In this document: one piece after another, positions 1 to 8,459 of the stretch | How positions within the stretch are numbered: position 1 is the first letter of the stretch | Layout: every line of letters begins with the position of its first letter | Assembly: GCF_000152805.1 (NCBI RefSeq) | Contig: NZ_CH902578.1 | Location: forward strand, 1,728,231 to 1,792,230 | DNA from: Maritimibacter alkaliphilus HTCC2654 | GTDB lineage: Bacteria > Pseudomonadota > Alphaproteobacteria > Rhodobacterales > Rhodobacteraceae | DNA: 64,000 nt | Reading direction: 5' to 3' | Position numbers and translations under genes: made by a program | Notes under the pieces: model-generated | What the model was told of the DNA's origin: nothing | Seen by the model: only the letters and a program-made list of their open reading frames with translations | Databases searched by the model: none

Positions 1-539
1 CCGAAACCGGCGAGACACTGGCCGACAAGGTGACGGCTCGCTTCGGCGCCCCGCCCCTTATCAACGAATTGCTGACCGAGGGGCAGATCGACGCCTCGCT
101 CAACTTCTGGCACTTCAACGCACGGGCGAAAGCCGGCGGTGCCGAAGAGCTGATTTCGGTCGATACCATGATGACCGAAATGGGGATCGAGAACCGTCCG
201 CCGCTGCTGGCTTGGGTGTTCAGGGACGAGACCGCCGCCAAGAAGCGCCGCGCGATCAAAGCGTTCCTCGACGCCTCATTCGCCGCCAAGGCGATCCTGC
301 TGGAAGATGACGAAGTCTGGGAAGGTCTGCGCGAAAAAATGCGCGCCACGGATGACGACGCGTTGTTCACGGCGCTGCGCGACGACTACCGCGCCGGCAT
401 CCTGCGCAGCTACGACGACGAAACCATTGCGGCTGCGGCCGCGTCCTTCGCCATCATGGCCGAGCACGGAGGCCCCGACCTTGTCGGCGAAAGCACGGAG
501 ATGGACCCGGGCACGTTCTGGTCCGGCTATAGCCACTAG
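1..539 (+). CDS. ABC transporter substrate-binding protein, NitT/TauT type (3' part)
   Basis: The frame is open from base 3 with no start in view, so the gene begins before the window; a GTG at 30 is internal. The visible 179 residues carry the C-terminal lobe of a periplasmic binding protein of the nitrate/sulfonate/taurine (SsuA/TauA-like) class, ending in a long helical tail. Assignment rests mainly on context: a matching permease and ATPase follow directly, 14 bp downstream and then overlapping. The substrate cannot be read from this fragment. The nearby PQQ-type ATPase and PQQ dehydrogenase make an alcohol- or amine-linked substrate possible, but that is inference. Confidence 0.7.
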   Translation, partial: ETGETLADKVTARFGAPPLINELLTEGQIDASLNFWHFNARAKAGGAEELISVDTMMTEMGIENRPPLLAWVFRDETAAKKRRAIKAFLDASFAAKAILLEDDEVWEGLREKMRATDDDALFTALRDDYRAGILRSYDDETIAAAAASFAIMAEHGGPDLVGESTEMDPGTFWSGYSH

Positions 540-553
540 GACAACAGGCGGAC

Positions 554-1330
554 ATGGCTGAGGCCGGGCGCAAGCCCAGATCGACACGTCGGTGGGCGGA
601 ATGGGCATCGTTGCCCCTCCTCCTCCTGCTTTGGCAAGTGGCGGCGATGCTCGTCGCCCACCGGCTGTTCCCGACCCCCGTGGTCGTTTTTGGCGAGCTC
701 TACGATCTGGCCGCGCACGGGTCGCTGATCGCGGATGTCACCAAGACGCTCGGGCGCGCCGTTCTTGCGTTCTTCGCGGCGATGACGATGGGGGTCGTGA
801 TCGGCGGTGCGCTGGGTCGGTTCGCATGGGCCGACGGATTGTTCGGCAACTGGATCCTGATCGGGCTGAACATCCCCGCCATCGTCGTGGCGATCACCTG
901 TTACATCTGGCTCGGACTGACCGAGTTCGCCCTGATCCTCGCCGTGGTCATCAACAAGACGCCCCTGGTGGCGGTGAACATGCGCGAAGGCGTGCGCGCG
1001 CTGGATCACGGGCTGGCCGAACTGGCCAAGGTCTACAGGGTCGGGTTCTGGCGCCGGGTGAACAAGTTCATCATCCCGCAACTCATGCCCTACGTGCTGA
1101 CCGCCGCGCGCACGGGGCTTTCGCTGATCTGGAAAATCGTGCTCGTCTTCGAGGTGCTGGGAAGCGATGGGGGCGTCGGGTTCCGCATCGGCATCTTCTT
1201 TCAACACTTCGACATGAAAGGCATACTGGCCTACACGCTCGCCTTCATGGCGGTGGTGATCTTGATTGAATATGGCGTCATGCGCCCGTTGGAACACAGG
1301 GTACTCGGATGGCGTCCGGCGCGGAACTGA
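554..1330 (+). CDS. ABC transporter permease, NitT/TauT (SsuC-like)
   Basis: A 258-residue integral membrane protein with about six hydrophobic segments, beginning with one at residues 16-37. The cytoplasmic coupling loop is visible around residues 140-180, with an E-L-A-K pattern followed by R-V and I-P-Q, the EAA-type loop of BPD_transp_1 permeases. It should form the membrane channel for the upstream binding protein and the downstream ATPase. ATG 554 has an AGGCGGA ribosome site 6-8 bases upstream. Its last 22 bases overlap the start of the ATPase gene, a sign of one operon. Confidence 0.88.
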   Translation: MAEAGRKPRSTRRWAEWASLPLLLLLWQVAAMLVAHRLFPTPVVVFGELYDLAAHGSLIADVTKTLGRAVLAFFAAMTMGVVIGGALGRFAWADGLFGNWILIGLNIPAIVVAITCYIWLGLTEFALILAVVINKTPLVAVNMREGVRALDHGLAELAKVYRVGFWRRVNKFIIPQLMPYVLTAARTGLSLIWKIVLVFEVLGSDGGVGFRIGIFFQHFDMKGILAYTLAFMAVVILIEYGVMRPLEHRVLGWRPARN

Positions 1331-2025
1331 AAGCGGATATCGCGGAAAAAAGCTTCGGGCAGAACACGCTGTTCGAGGGGCTTCGCATCGAGGTGCCGGC
1401 AGGACAGGTTGTGGCGCTGATCGGCCCGTCCGGGGTCGGCAAATCCACCGTGCTCAGGATGATCGCGGGCATCGACACGGCGTATGAGGGGCGCATTCTG
1501 GTGGACGGGGTCGCGCCATCCGCCGCCGAGGTGCCGGGCTTCGTCTTTCAGGACCCGCGCCTTCTGCCTTGGGAAACGGCGTTGGGGAACCTGCTGGCGG
1601 TGAAACCAGACCTGCCCCCCGACGAGGGCCGCAAGCTGCTTGCCGCCGTGGGGCTGGAGGCGGCGGCCGATCTGCGCCCGGCGGAACTGTCCGGCGGGAT
1701 GCAGCGCCGCGTGGCCCTTGCACGAGCCTTGGCCGTATCCTCGCGGCTCTTGCTGCTGGACGAGCCTTTCGTCTCGATCGACCGGAAGCTGGCGATGGAG
1801 CTTTGGGCCCTGCTCGCCGGTGTCGTGGACCGCTTCGGGCCGACTGTCATTTTGGTGACCCACGATCCCTATGACGCCGCGGCCCTTGCGGATCGCGTGA
1901 TTACCCTTCGCGGGCGACCGGCGAAACTGGTCGATGACACGATGCTGGACGTGCCGCGCGCGGACCGTCAGGATGACCTCGTCGCCAAGATCGCGCGCGA
2001 GCTGGATGCAGGGATGCGGGCATGA
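1309..2025 (+). CDS. ABC transporter ATP-binding protein, NitT/TauT (SsuB-like)
   Basis: A 238-residue nucleotide-binding subunit. Walker A GPSGVGKST is near residue 43, the Q-loop is FQDPRLLPW (typical of nitrate/sulfonate importers), the signature is LSGGMQRRVALARAL, Walker B is LLLLDEPF, and the switch histidine lies in VTHDP. All ATPase motifs are intact. The start overlaps the permease gene by 22 bases and the end overlaps the next ATPase by ATGA, so translation is probably coupled. It energises the importer encoded at 1-1330. Confidence 0.92.
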   Translation: MASGAELKADIAEKSFGQNTLFEGLRIEVPAGQVVALIGPSGVGKSTVLRMIAGIDTAYEGRILVDGVAPSAAEVPGFVFQDPRLLPWETALGNLLAVKPDLPPDEGRKLLAAVGLEAAADLRPAELSGGMQRRVALARALAVSSRLLLLDEPFVSIDRKLAMELWALLAGVVDRFGPTVILVTHDPYDAAALADRVITLRGRPAKLVDDTMLDVPRADRQDDLVAKIARELDAGMRA

Positions 2026-2771
2026 CCACGACGGAACCAATCCTCACCCTGCGCGACGTATCGAAATCCTATGGCAGGATCGACGCGTTGCAGGACGTGA
2101 CTTTCGACATCCGGCCCGGCGAATTCGTCGGGCTGCTCGGCCCGAACGGCGCCGGGAAATCGACCATGTTCCAGATCATTTCGGGCCTGTTCGCGCCGGA
2201 CGCGGGCACGGTCACGGTTTTCGGCAAAAGTCATGCCGAAGGCTCGGCTGCCATCCTCAGCCAGCTTGGCGTGGTGTTTCAGGCGCGCTCCGTCGATCTG
2301 GACATGACGATCAAAGAAAACCTCGCCTTTCACGGTCGCCTGTTCGGATTGTCCGGTCGGCGGCTGAAGGCGTGTATCGGCGAACAGGTCGAACGGTTCG
2401 GACTGTCCGACCTTCAGGCGCGCAAAGTCCGGCAATTGTCCGGCGGCCAGCAGCGCAAGGTCGAGATTGCGCGCGCCCTTTTGAATGGCCCCCGGCTGCT
2501 TGTCATGGATGAACCGACCGCCGGGCTCGATGCGCCCTCGCGCCGCGCGCTGGTGCAGGACATGCGCGACATCGCGACCGAGGCCGGCGTCGCGATCCTG
2601 TGGGCCACGCACCTCGTCGACGAAATCGAAGGGGCAGATCGCGTGATCGTCCTGAACGCCGGACGGATCGTGGCAGACAGCACGCCCGACGGGCTGCGGG
2701 AGACGACGAATACGCCGGACCTGACGGATGCCTACGCCGTTCTGACCGGGCCGCAAAAGGCCAGCACATGA
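2022..2771 (+). CDS. ABC transporter ATP-binding protein, PQQ-alcohol-dehydrogenase-system type
   Basis: A 249-residue ABC ATPase of the exporter-like (NatA/ABC-2) class and not the importer class: Walker A GPNGAGKST, signature LSGGQQRKVEIARAL, Walker B LLVMDEPTAGLD, switch histidine in WATHL. The LGVVFQARSVDLDMT stretch resembles the ATPases found beside PQQ-dependent alcohol dehydrogenases (the TIGR03864-like group), and a PQQ dehydrogenase lies 6 kb away. An ABC-2 permease normally follows such a gene; none does here, so the partner is missing or elsewhere. It starts by an ATGA overlap with the preceding ATPase. Confidence 0.82.
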   Translation: MTTTEPILTLRDVSKSYGRIDALQDVTFDIRPGEFVGLLGPNGAGKSTMFQIISGLFAPDAGTVTVFGKSHAEGSAAILSQLGVVFQARSVDLDMTIKENLAFHGRLFGLSGRRLKACIGEQVERFGLSDLQARKVRQLSGGQQRKVEIARALLNGPRLLVMDEPTAGLDAPSRRALVQDMRDIATEAGVAILWATHLVDEIEGADRVIVLNAGRIVADSTPDGLRETTNTPDLTDAYAVLTGPQKAST

Positions 2772-2891
2772 GCCGGGGGCAAGGCACATGGTCCGCGCAT
2801 CCGACCGTGGGCGCGCAGGTTTTCAATCGCGGGCATCGCAAAACCCAATGCGCTTGCCCCGTAACATGAGACGATCGGACTAGGAGGCATT

Positions 2892-3698
2892 ATGCGGCTG
2901 TGGAACGTTCTGTTGTCTTGCTGCCTTGTCGTGGCGGCGGGCCTTGGCCTTCTCGTTCTGTCGGGAAGCGCGAAGCGCATCGCCGCGCCACCGCTGGAGG
3001 CGCATCTCGTGTTGCAGGAGTTTCCGATCCCCGAGGGCTTCGGGATCGAACCGGCCCGCGTGGCGGGTTACATGGCCGACAAGCTGGTTAGGCGCATGGA
3101 CGGCGACATCGCCATGCGGATGACACTCGATCAGGAGTCCATGAAGAAGGTCAAGGAAATCGTCCTGCCGCGCCTGATGAACGTCGTCGTCGTGCAGGAG
3201 ATGATGCGCGACAACCCCGAGTTGTCCGCCATCCTCGAACTCGGTGCGTTCCGGGGCACGGTGACCGGTCAGGTTTCGACGACCGAGGCGGCGCGGGACG
3301 TGGCGCTGACGGTGCCCGGTGCCCTTCTGGCCGAGGTCGACGGTGAAAAGGTCGCGATCACGACCACATCGACCGGACTGACCGCGCTCGTTCTGGGCGA
3401 TATGGAGCCAGGGCAAGTGCATCAGGTGAAGGTCTGGTTCGGCGAAGCGGGCATGACCAGCGATCTCGAACGCACCATCCGCATCGGGTCGGATGCAAGC
3501 ACACGGGGACGGGTGCTCATATGGGGTCGCGACGGCTGGTTCGGCGCAGATGTCGAGGCGCTGCGCTGGTCCCGCTGGCTGATCGGCGCGTTGCTGGGCG
3601 GAACCCTTCTGTTCGGGCTCGCCAGTCTGGTCCTCCCGTTGCTCACCGCCCGGCAAGATCGGTCGCGCCGCAGCGGCGTGAACGCGACCGCCCGCTAG
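2892..3698 (+). CDS. Membrane-anchored protein of unknown function (two terminal TM helices)
   Basis: A 268-residue protein I do not recognise. A hydrophobic segment at residues 5-25 could be a signal anchor, and a second strong one lies at about 227-250, followed by a short basic tail (RQDRSRRS). The roughly 200 residues between would sit in the periplasm and look like mixed alpha/beta with no cysteine pair or metal motif. The start is well supported: TAGGAGGCATT precedes ATG 2892. It is 120 bases from the ABC cluster and convergent with the channel operon at 3747-6343. Confidence 0.6.
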   Translation: MRLWNVLLSCCLVVAAGLGLLVLSGSAKRIAAPPLEAHLVLQEFPIPEGFGIEPARVAGYMADKLVRRMDGDIAMRMTLDQESMKKVKEIVLPRLMNVVVVQEMMRDNPELSAILELGAFRGTVTGQVSTTEAARDVALTVPGALLAEVDGEKVAITTTSTGLTALVLGDMEPGQVHQVKVWFGEAGMTSDLERTIRIGSDASTRGRVLIWGRDGWFGADVEALRWSRWLIGALLGGTLLFGLASLVLPLLTARQDRSRRSGVNATAR

Positions 3699-3716
3699 GT
3701 CATCGCGGCCAAGGCT

Positions 3717-3737
3717 GCCCCGCCGCGTCGCGGGGGC
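3717..3737. terminator. Possible bidirectional hairpin between convergent genes
   Basis: A GCCCCGC / GCGGGGGC inverted repeat with a 6-base loop lies in the 48-base gap between two convergent genes. It has no clear T-tract, so it is only a candidate. Confidence 0.3.
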
Positions 3738-3746
3738 TTGCCGGCG

Positions 3747-4343
3747 CTATTGCGGCTTGGCCGGGGTCACGGGTGCGGCCTCGGTGTCGAAGGTCAGCAT
3801 CGACGGATCGAAGTTCGAAATCCGCTCCCCTGCCGTCGTGGCACCGCCCGGACGGGTCTCGCTGATCTCGGCCTCGATCTCTTCGGCCAGAGCTTCGGAG
3901 GTCGTCTCGGGCAGAACCTCGTTCGCGTCGATCGTGCCCTGCATCTCTTCGCCCTCGGCAATCCGGCCCATCGCCTCGTTCACCTTGGTGACGAGGTCGT
4001 CGGAATAGGGAAGCTGGTAGGCGCGCGGCGGGCCGACCGGGAAATTGTCGGAATCCAGCGCTTGAAGCCAGAGGTAGACGTGACCGTCTTCGCCCTGCAA
4101 CGCGTTGGGTTCGATCATCTGCGCCCAGAGCATCCGGAAACTGCCCGGAAGGTTGCCGTCCGAGGGAAGCCCCCGCAATTCACCCACGCCCCAGAAGGTC
4201 AGTGGGATCGTCGCCACGGTCGCGACCGTCGCCATGACCTTCAGGACCAGATGGATGTTCGTGAGCAGCACGAGATAGGCGAGCAGCGACACCACCAGCG
4301 CATAGGAGGCGGTCAGGCCCAGAATGACGTAGGTCATGTTCAT
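3747..4343 (-). CDS. Small membrane protein of the ExbB-like operon, unknown function
   Basis: A 198-residue protein with two or so membrane helices in its first 55 residues and then a soluble acidic C-terminal region (E-rich around residues 120-160). No family recognised. It overlaps the preceding 232-aa gene by 4 bases (ATGA), so it is the last gene of the operon 6343-3747 and probably works with the channel-like and DUF2135-like proteins encoded before it. The proline/acidic tail may be disordered. Confidence 0.6.
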   Translation of the reverse strand: MNMTYVILGLTASYALVVSLLAYLVLLTNIHLVLKVMATVATVATIPLTFWGVGELRGLPSDGNLPGSFRMLWAQMIEPNALQGEDGHVYLWLQALDSDNFPVGPPRAYQLPYSDDLVTKVNEAMGRIAEGEEMQGTIDANEVLPETTSEALAEEIEAEISETRPGGATTAGERISNFDPSMLTFDTEAAPVTPAKPQ

Positions 4344-5038
4344 TGCCCTGTCTCCGAACCGGGGATGAACTGTCCGGTGCCCGCGTCGATCGCCCCCGGC
4401 CTGCGCCCGCCCGTCGCGGCGCCGCCCTTGGCACCCGCACCGCGCGTCAACTCGACAAGGCTCTTGGGCACGTTGTTCACGTTCACCACTTCTTCGCCCT
4501 TCAAGGTAAAGCGCACGGCGGTCTGTTCGTTCCCCGTGCCGGTCAAGTTGAGCGTCTGATAGAAGATGACCTTGACCGTGGGGTTCAGCTTTTCGACCTT
4601 CACCGAGACCGGAAGCGGCGCCGTGCCGTTGGCGATGTAGTGGACGATGTTCACGACATACTCGCCATCCTCAAGGCCGCGAAAGCTGATGATCTCCTGG
4701 TTGAGCGGGTTGGTCACTTCCTTGTCGTTGAACAGCACCACGTCCTTGAACATGCCCCGGTCGTCCCGGTCGAGGTGCATGAGCCCCGCCTCGCGCTGGG
4801 TGTACCAGACGATATTCCCGGCCGGGTCCATGACGTAGGTGTCCACGTCGTCGGGGTTGTTGTCGGGCCAGGAGACCGTGATGAGCATTTCGGCCTTGGG
4901 GTCCACCTTGCCCTCATCCGCCGGCTTGTTGATCATCGCGAAACTGATGAAGAACATGAAGGTGATGGCCTTCAGGGAATTGAAAAGCAGGGCCGAGAAG
5001 ATCTCGAACTCCGGTTCCTGTTCCTCTTCAAACAGCAT
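4340..5038 (-). CDS. Membrane-anchored DUF2135-like protein in ExbD position
   Basis: A 232-residue protein with one N-terminal membrane helix (about residues 16-36) and a periplasmic domain, the topology of ExbD/TolR. The domain is not ExbD-like, however: the pattern DDVDTYVMDPAGNIVWY followed by LDRDDRG resembles the DUF2135-type beta-sandwich, in which D-V-D and a later D-x-D loop recur. It overlaps the ExbB/MotA-like gene by 11 bases, the usual ExbB-ExbD arrangement. I infer that it is the periplasmic partner of that channel. The C-terminal 35 residues are glycine-rich and probably flexible. Confidence 0.6.
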   Translation of the reverse strand: MLFEEEQEPEFEIFSALLFNSLKAITFMFFISFAMINKPADEGKVDPKAEMLITVSWPDNNPDDVDTYVMDPAGNIVWYTQREAGLMHLDRDDRGMFKDVVLFNDKEVTNPLNQEIISFRGLEDGEYVVNIVHYIANGTAPLPVSVKVEKLNPTVKVIFYQTLNLTGTGNEQTAVRFTLKGEEVVNVNNVPKSLVELTRGAGAKGGAATGGRRPGAIDAGTGQFIPGSETGQ

Positions 5039-5783
5039 CGCCGTTTTCGCGCTCCCTGTGAGCCAGCAATGGCAGGAGTGAGACCTCGGTGAACGAGACG
5101 GCGGTCTGGCTGATGTCGGTCACCAGCGCATCGGCGATGTTGTATTCGAGACGCAGAAGGATGCCGCCGATCAGCCCTGCGATCGTCGTCAGAAGCGAGA
5201 CGGCCATACCGGCGATCATCTTCTGAAGCGCGCCGCGCAGCGTATCGACATCGAAGTTCGACAGGTCGCCCATCGAATTCAGCATCATCACGAAGCCGAC
5301 CATCGTGCCCAGCATCCCGAGCTTGTAGAGAAGGTCCGCGCCATAGGTGCCGATCTTGGTGCGGCGTCTGAACGCCGCGCCAAGGCTCATCATCAACAGA
5401 TGCGCGTTCCCCTCGATCTCGCCGGGGTTCTCGCGCGAGCGGATCAGGTCGCGCACGAAACTGTCCACCAGCCCGTTTCCAAGGGGCAGCGAGGGCATCT
5501 GGCCCGTCGCATCCAACTGCGCCTTGATGGCAAGGGCCCGTCGGTATTCCCGGCCAAGCTCCACGAGAATCCACAGGCAGTGGAACGTGAAGCCCACATA
5601 AAGCACCGCAATCAGCACGGTGATCCGGGATTCGTCGGCGCTGAAAAGGTAGGTCAGCAGCCCGTATTCGTATGAGACGACGGCCCCGAGGGTAATGAGG
5701 GCCATCAAGAGGACCCATTTCAAAACGGCGTCGAAGGCCCCGTCGCGGCCCGGCGCAGCAATCACATCGGCGAGTTGTGCCAT
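5028..5783 (-). CDS. MotA/TolQ/ExbB-like proton channel family protein
   Basis: A 251-residue membrane protein with hydrophobic segments at about residues 22-48, 55-76, 150-172 and 190-215. The last pair (LGMLGTMVGFVMML and MIAGMAVSLLTTIAGLIGGI) matches the conserved GxxGTVxG and xxGLAxxLxTTxxGL pattern of the ExbB/TolQ/MotA channel core. In the family this core conducts protons and drives a partner with a periplasmic domain. Here the adjacent gene encodes a single-helix protein with a non-ExbD periplasmic domain, so the driven process is unknown. No TonB gene is visible nearby. Confidence 0.78.
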   Translation of the reverse strand: MAQLADVIAAPGRDGAFDAVLKWVLLMALITLGAVVSYEYGLLTYLFSADESRITVLIAVLYVGFTFHCLWILVELGREYRRALAIKAQLDATGQMPSLPLGNGLVDSFVRDLIRSRENPGEIEGNAHLLMMSLGAAFRRRTKIGTYGADLLYKLGMLGTMVGFVMMLNSMGDLSNFDVDTLRGALQKMIAGMAVSLLTTIAGLIGGILLRLEYNIADALVTDISQTAVSFTEVSLLPLLAHRERENGDAV

Positions 5784-5791
5784 CTTCCCTC

Positions 5792-6343
5792 CTACCTCAA
5801 ACCACCGGGCGTCTCACGGCGGCGAAAGAGCCAAGGCTCTTCGAATTCCACGCCGACCTGCCACAACCCCACGCCCGCGGTGATCGCATCGACCATGTCC
5901 ACCACATACTCGTCAGATTGTTCTTCGAAGGCGAGCGCAAAGCCCGCCTTCACCATTTCCGCGTTCAGGTCGTCGCCGCCGCTGGTGCAGACGCCGAACT
6001 GGCGGCCCAGACGGTCGGGTTCGCCCCGGTAGGTGCAGGAGACTTCGCCGCGTCCGGCCAGAAGTTGCAGATGCCGCTTGGCGGCGTCATGGCAGCCCCA
6101 GACCGTGCCGTTGATATAGCATCGCTGCGGACGTTCGGGCGCATCGACGCCCCACAGGATCACCCGTTGCTGGCCGAATTTCAGCACGTCCGCGTCGATC
6201 ACTTCGGGTATGCCGCTGATGCCCGTGTCCGTCGACTGGGCCTGCGCGGGGTGGATCATGGCAGCCCCGGCGACAAGGAAAATAGAAACGGCCAATGCCC
6301 GGTATTTGAAAAACCGTGCGGCTTGGCCTGTATCAGAAGGCAT
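5792..6343 (-). CDS. Thermonuclease-family (SNase-like) exported protein
   Basis: About 183 residues if started at the ATG at 6343; a longer frame to 6409 exists, but this start puts a signal sequence (residues 12-33, ending near AQA) right at the N-terminus. The SNase-like barrel is visible: VIDADVLKF, VILWGVDAPERPQ (matching the RLxGIDAPE motif), CHDAAKRHLQLL and TYRGEPDRLGRQFG (DRYGR-like). Four or more cysteines suggest disulfides. The catalytic Arg-Glu-Arg set appears only partly kept, so nuclease activity is uncertain. It is first in the operon with the ExbB-like channel, 8 bases away. Confidence 0.75.
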   Translation of the reverse strand: MPSDTGQAARFFKYRALAVSIFLVAGAAMIHPAQAQSTDTGISGIPEVIDADVLKFGQQRVILWGVDAPERPQRCYINGTVWGCHDAAKRHLQLLAGRGEVSCTYRGEPDRLGRQFGVCTSGGDDLNAEMVKAGFALAFEEQSDEYVVDMVDAITAGVGLWQVGVEFEEPWLFRRRETPGGLR

Positions 6344-7127
6344 GGATATGACCTTTCGAAAACAAGTGAGACCGGGAATGCGCTTCGCCCTCGTGACAAT
6401 TCTTGCCATGGCCGCCGGACCGGCCGCCGCAGATCAGGTGGCCGATCTGATTGCCGGAACGATCAAGGAATGTCGCGGCTGCGACCTTCGCGAAGCGAAT
6501 TTCAAGAAAGCCGACCTGACGGGGGTCGATCTGACGGGCGCGGACCTGACTGACGCGACCTTTCACCGGGCGACCCTGCGCGGCGCGATTCTGGAGGACG
6601 TCACGGCCGTCGGCACCAACTTCAACGTCGCCGATCTGACGCAGGCGCAATTGGGCGGCGGCGATTTTTCCCGCGCGTTCTTCTATGCCGCGCAACTGTC
6701 CGGTGCGGACCTGACCGACGCGAACCTGACCGAGGCGCGGATGCAGACCGCGCGGCTGACCTCCGCGAAGCTGCCGGGTGCGATGCTGGACCGTGCGCTC
6801 TTGATGGATGCGGTCGCCAACAATGCCGATTTCAGCGGAGCGACGATGAACCGGACCAACCTGAGCGGCGCGCATATGGCCCGTGGCCTGTTCGACGGGG
6901 CCACGATCAGCTTTTCCGGCTTCGTGAAGGTCAAGGCGGGGCGCGCCAGCTTCGCCGATGCGACGATCGCGCATACCGACTTCTACGGCGCCGACCTGCG
7001 CCGGGCCAGCGTCACCGGCGCCAAATTGACGGGCAACCGCTTTACCACGGCGGCGGCCAGCGGCGTCGATTTCGACCAGGCCACCATGAACGGAAACTTC
7101 ATGGTGAATGGCCAACAGCAGGACTGA
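6342..7127 (+). CDS. Exported pentapeptide-repeat protein
   Basis: About 261 residues from ATG 6342 (ATG 6348 is as likely; AGAAGG lies 8 bases before it). A signal sequence is followed by CRGC and then roughly 40 tandem A(D/N)LxX units from residue 40 to the end, which should fold as a right-handed square beta-helix. Such proteins can be scaffolds or DNA-mimic gyrase protectors; an exported one is more likely structural. It is divergent from and overlaps by 2 bases the thermonuclease gene. The frame is continuous with no broken repeat. Confidence 0.82.
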   Translation: MDMTFRKQVRPGMRFALVTILAMAAGPAAADQVADLIAGTIKECRGCDLREANFKKADLTGVDLTGADLTDATFHRATLRGAILEDVTAVGTNFNVADLTQAQLGGGDFSRAFFYAAQLSGADLTDANLTEARMQTARLTSAKLPGAMLDRALLMDAVANNADFSGATMNRTNLSGAHMARGLFDGATISFSGFVKVKAGRASFADATIAHTDFYGADLRRASVTGAKLTGNRFTTAAASGVDFDQATMNGNFMVNGQQQD

Positions 7128-7129
7128 GT

Positions 7130-7861
7130 TCATCGCGACGCTCCGGATTCGTACGGAGCCTTGACCTCTTCATACCGGGTCTGGCTTTCGAAATAGCCGG
7201 TGTTGACCTCCCGCGTCTCGGGGTTCAGCCCTTCCTGACCCTTTTTGCGTAGCAACGTCGCCTCGAGCTCGACAAGGGTGTCGCCCTCGGGGGATTCGCC
7301 CGTGCAGAGCTCATGGATGAATTGCTTGCCGACGGGTTGCTCGCCGTCCTTCATGTCGAGATCCCTGCACGTCAGCGACCAGTCGCTGAAACGGGCCTTG
7401 AAATTGCGGATCAAGGTGACGGCGTTGCGCCGGTCGTAGTCGCTGACACGGTTGTCCGTGAAGATGCGCCTGCCCTGCACGATGCCCTCGGGATCGACGA
7501 GCACCGACACGATCACCGGATGGGCGAAGACCGAAGTGCCACCGTGGAGAAATTTGAACTCGGAATTCAGCGCCAGAGCGATGTAATCCTGTTCGTCGTC
7601 ATAGGTGAAACTGACTTCGCGGAGCCCGGACTCTTCGGGATTGCAGTCCATGAAGTCGTCAAACGACTTCAACGGCCGCCCCGGCGGTCCGCCGTTCGTG
7701 CCACAGGCGATCTCGGCGACCTGATTGTCCGGTGCCAGTGAAATGGGTTCGCCGAGTTCGACATCCCATATCGAGAACTCGGGTTCGACCTGAACCTGCG
7801 CCACGGACATCTGGGCCGAAAGTCCAAGGCAAAGAAGGGCGATCAGGGACGTGCTTTTCAT
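7130..7861 (-). CDS. Exported protein of unknown function
   Basis: A 243-residue protein with a clear signal peptide (MKSTSLIALLCLGLSAQMSVAQ). Beyond it I recognise no family. Cysteines at about 53, 74, 165 and 186 could pair. A GAGG site precedes the ATG. It starts 8 bases after the stop of the cytochrome c gene, so both are likely one transcript and it may serve the PQQ dehydrogenase system in the periplasm. Its end nearly touches the convergent pentapeptide gene. Confidence 0.6.
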   Translation of the reverse strand: MKSTSLIALLCLGLSAQMSVAQVQVEPEFSIWDVELGEPISLAPDNQVAEIACGTNGGPPGRPLKSFDDFMDCNPEESGLREVSFTYDDEQDYIALALNSEFKFLHGGTSVFAHPVIVSVLVDPEGIVQGRRIFTDNRVSDYDRRNAVTLIRNFKARFSDWSLTCRDLDMKDGEQPVGKQFIHELCTGESPEGDTLVELEATLLRKKGQEGLNPETREVNTGYFESQTRYEEVKAPYESGASR

Positions 7862-7868
7862 GTCCGCG

Positions 7869-8378
7869 CTACCTCAGGCTGTTGCAGGCCGCGGCGGCCG
7901 GATTCTCGAAAAACGCGGTGCATTCCTCGAACGTCGGCTTGCCCAGCCCGATCACTTCGGATTGCAGGTAGGCCACGACATTCTGGATATCGTCGTCGCC
8001 GAACGTCTTGCCCCGCTTGGGTTTGTCGTCCGCGTCGAAGTCGTCGAGAGACATGCCGTAGCAGCCGTCCCCGTCATAGGCCTGTCGGCTGTGGTAGGGC
8101 ATCGGCGTGCCCGGAAGCCCGCATCGGATGACCTCGGCCAGACCCTCGGCATCGAGGGCGGTTTCGCGAAGGTTGGAGCCGGGTGGTGCGCGAAGGTGAA
8201 CACCGGACCTGCCGTCCGCCGCCCACCCGTGGCACCTCATGCAATCCCCCACCGAACGGAACACCGTCTTACCACGTGCCGGATCGCCCACCGGATCCGC
8301 GGCCTGCGCCACGGTCGTCACGGGCATGGCCAGCATGAAAGGCAAGAGCATGGCGGCCGCGGCGCGGGTGACGTGCAT
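7869..8378 (-). CDS. Class I cytochrome c, exported
   Basis: A 169-residue protein with a signal peptide ending near AQAA, one haem site CMRCH (about residues 46-50) and a candidate axial Met in GLPGTPMPYH. A CAGGAG ribosome site precedes the ATG. It lies downstream of the PQQ dehydrogenase gene, separated by a terminator, which fits a role as its electron acceptor (cytochrome cL-like), although it is not a close MxaG look-alike. The C-terminal region contains two further cysteines, outside the haem motif. Confidence 0.85.
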   Translation of the reverse strand: MHVTRAAAAMLLPFMLAMPVTTVAQAADPVGDPARGKTVFRSVGDCMRCHGWAADGRSGVHLRAPPGSNLRETALDAEGLAEVIRCGLPGTPMPYHSRQAYDGDGCYGMSLDDFDADDKPKRGKTFGDDDIQNVVAYLQSEVIGLGKPTFEECTAFFENPAAAACNSLR

Positions 8379-8411
8379 TTCGGCTCCTGTAAGTTCGGGG
8401 AAAGCGTTTAG

Positions 8412-8445
8412 ACGAAAATGCCGGGCAGCCGAAGCTGCCCGGCAC
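8412..8445 (-). terminator. Rho-independent terminator after the PQQ dehydrogenase gene
   Basis: A perfect 10-bp stem TGCCGGGCAG / CTGCCCGGCA with a 6-base loop (8419-8444) is followed on the minus strand by TTTTCGTC. It lies 15 bases past the dehydrogenase stop and before the cytochrome c gene. Confidence 0.8.
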
Positions 8446-8459
8446 GGAGGACCTCAGGA

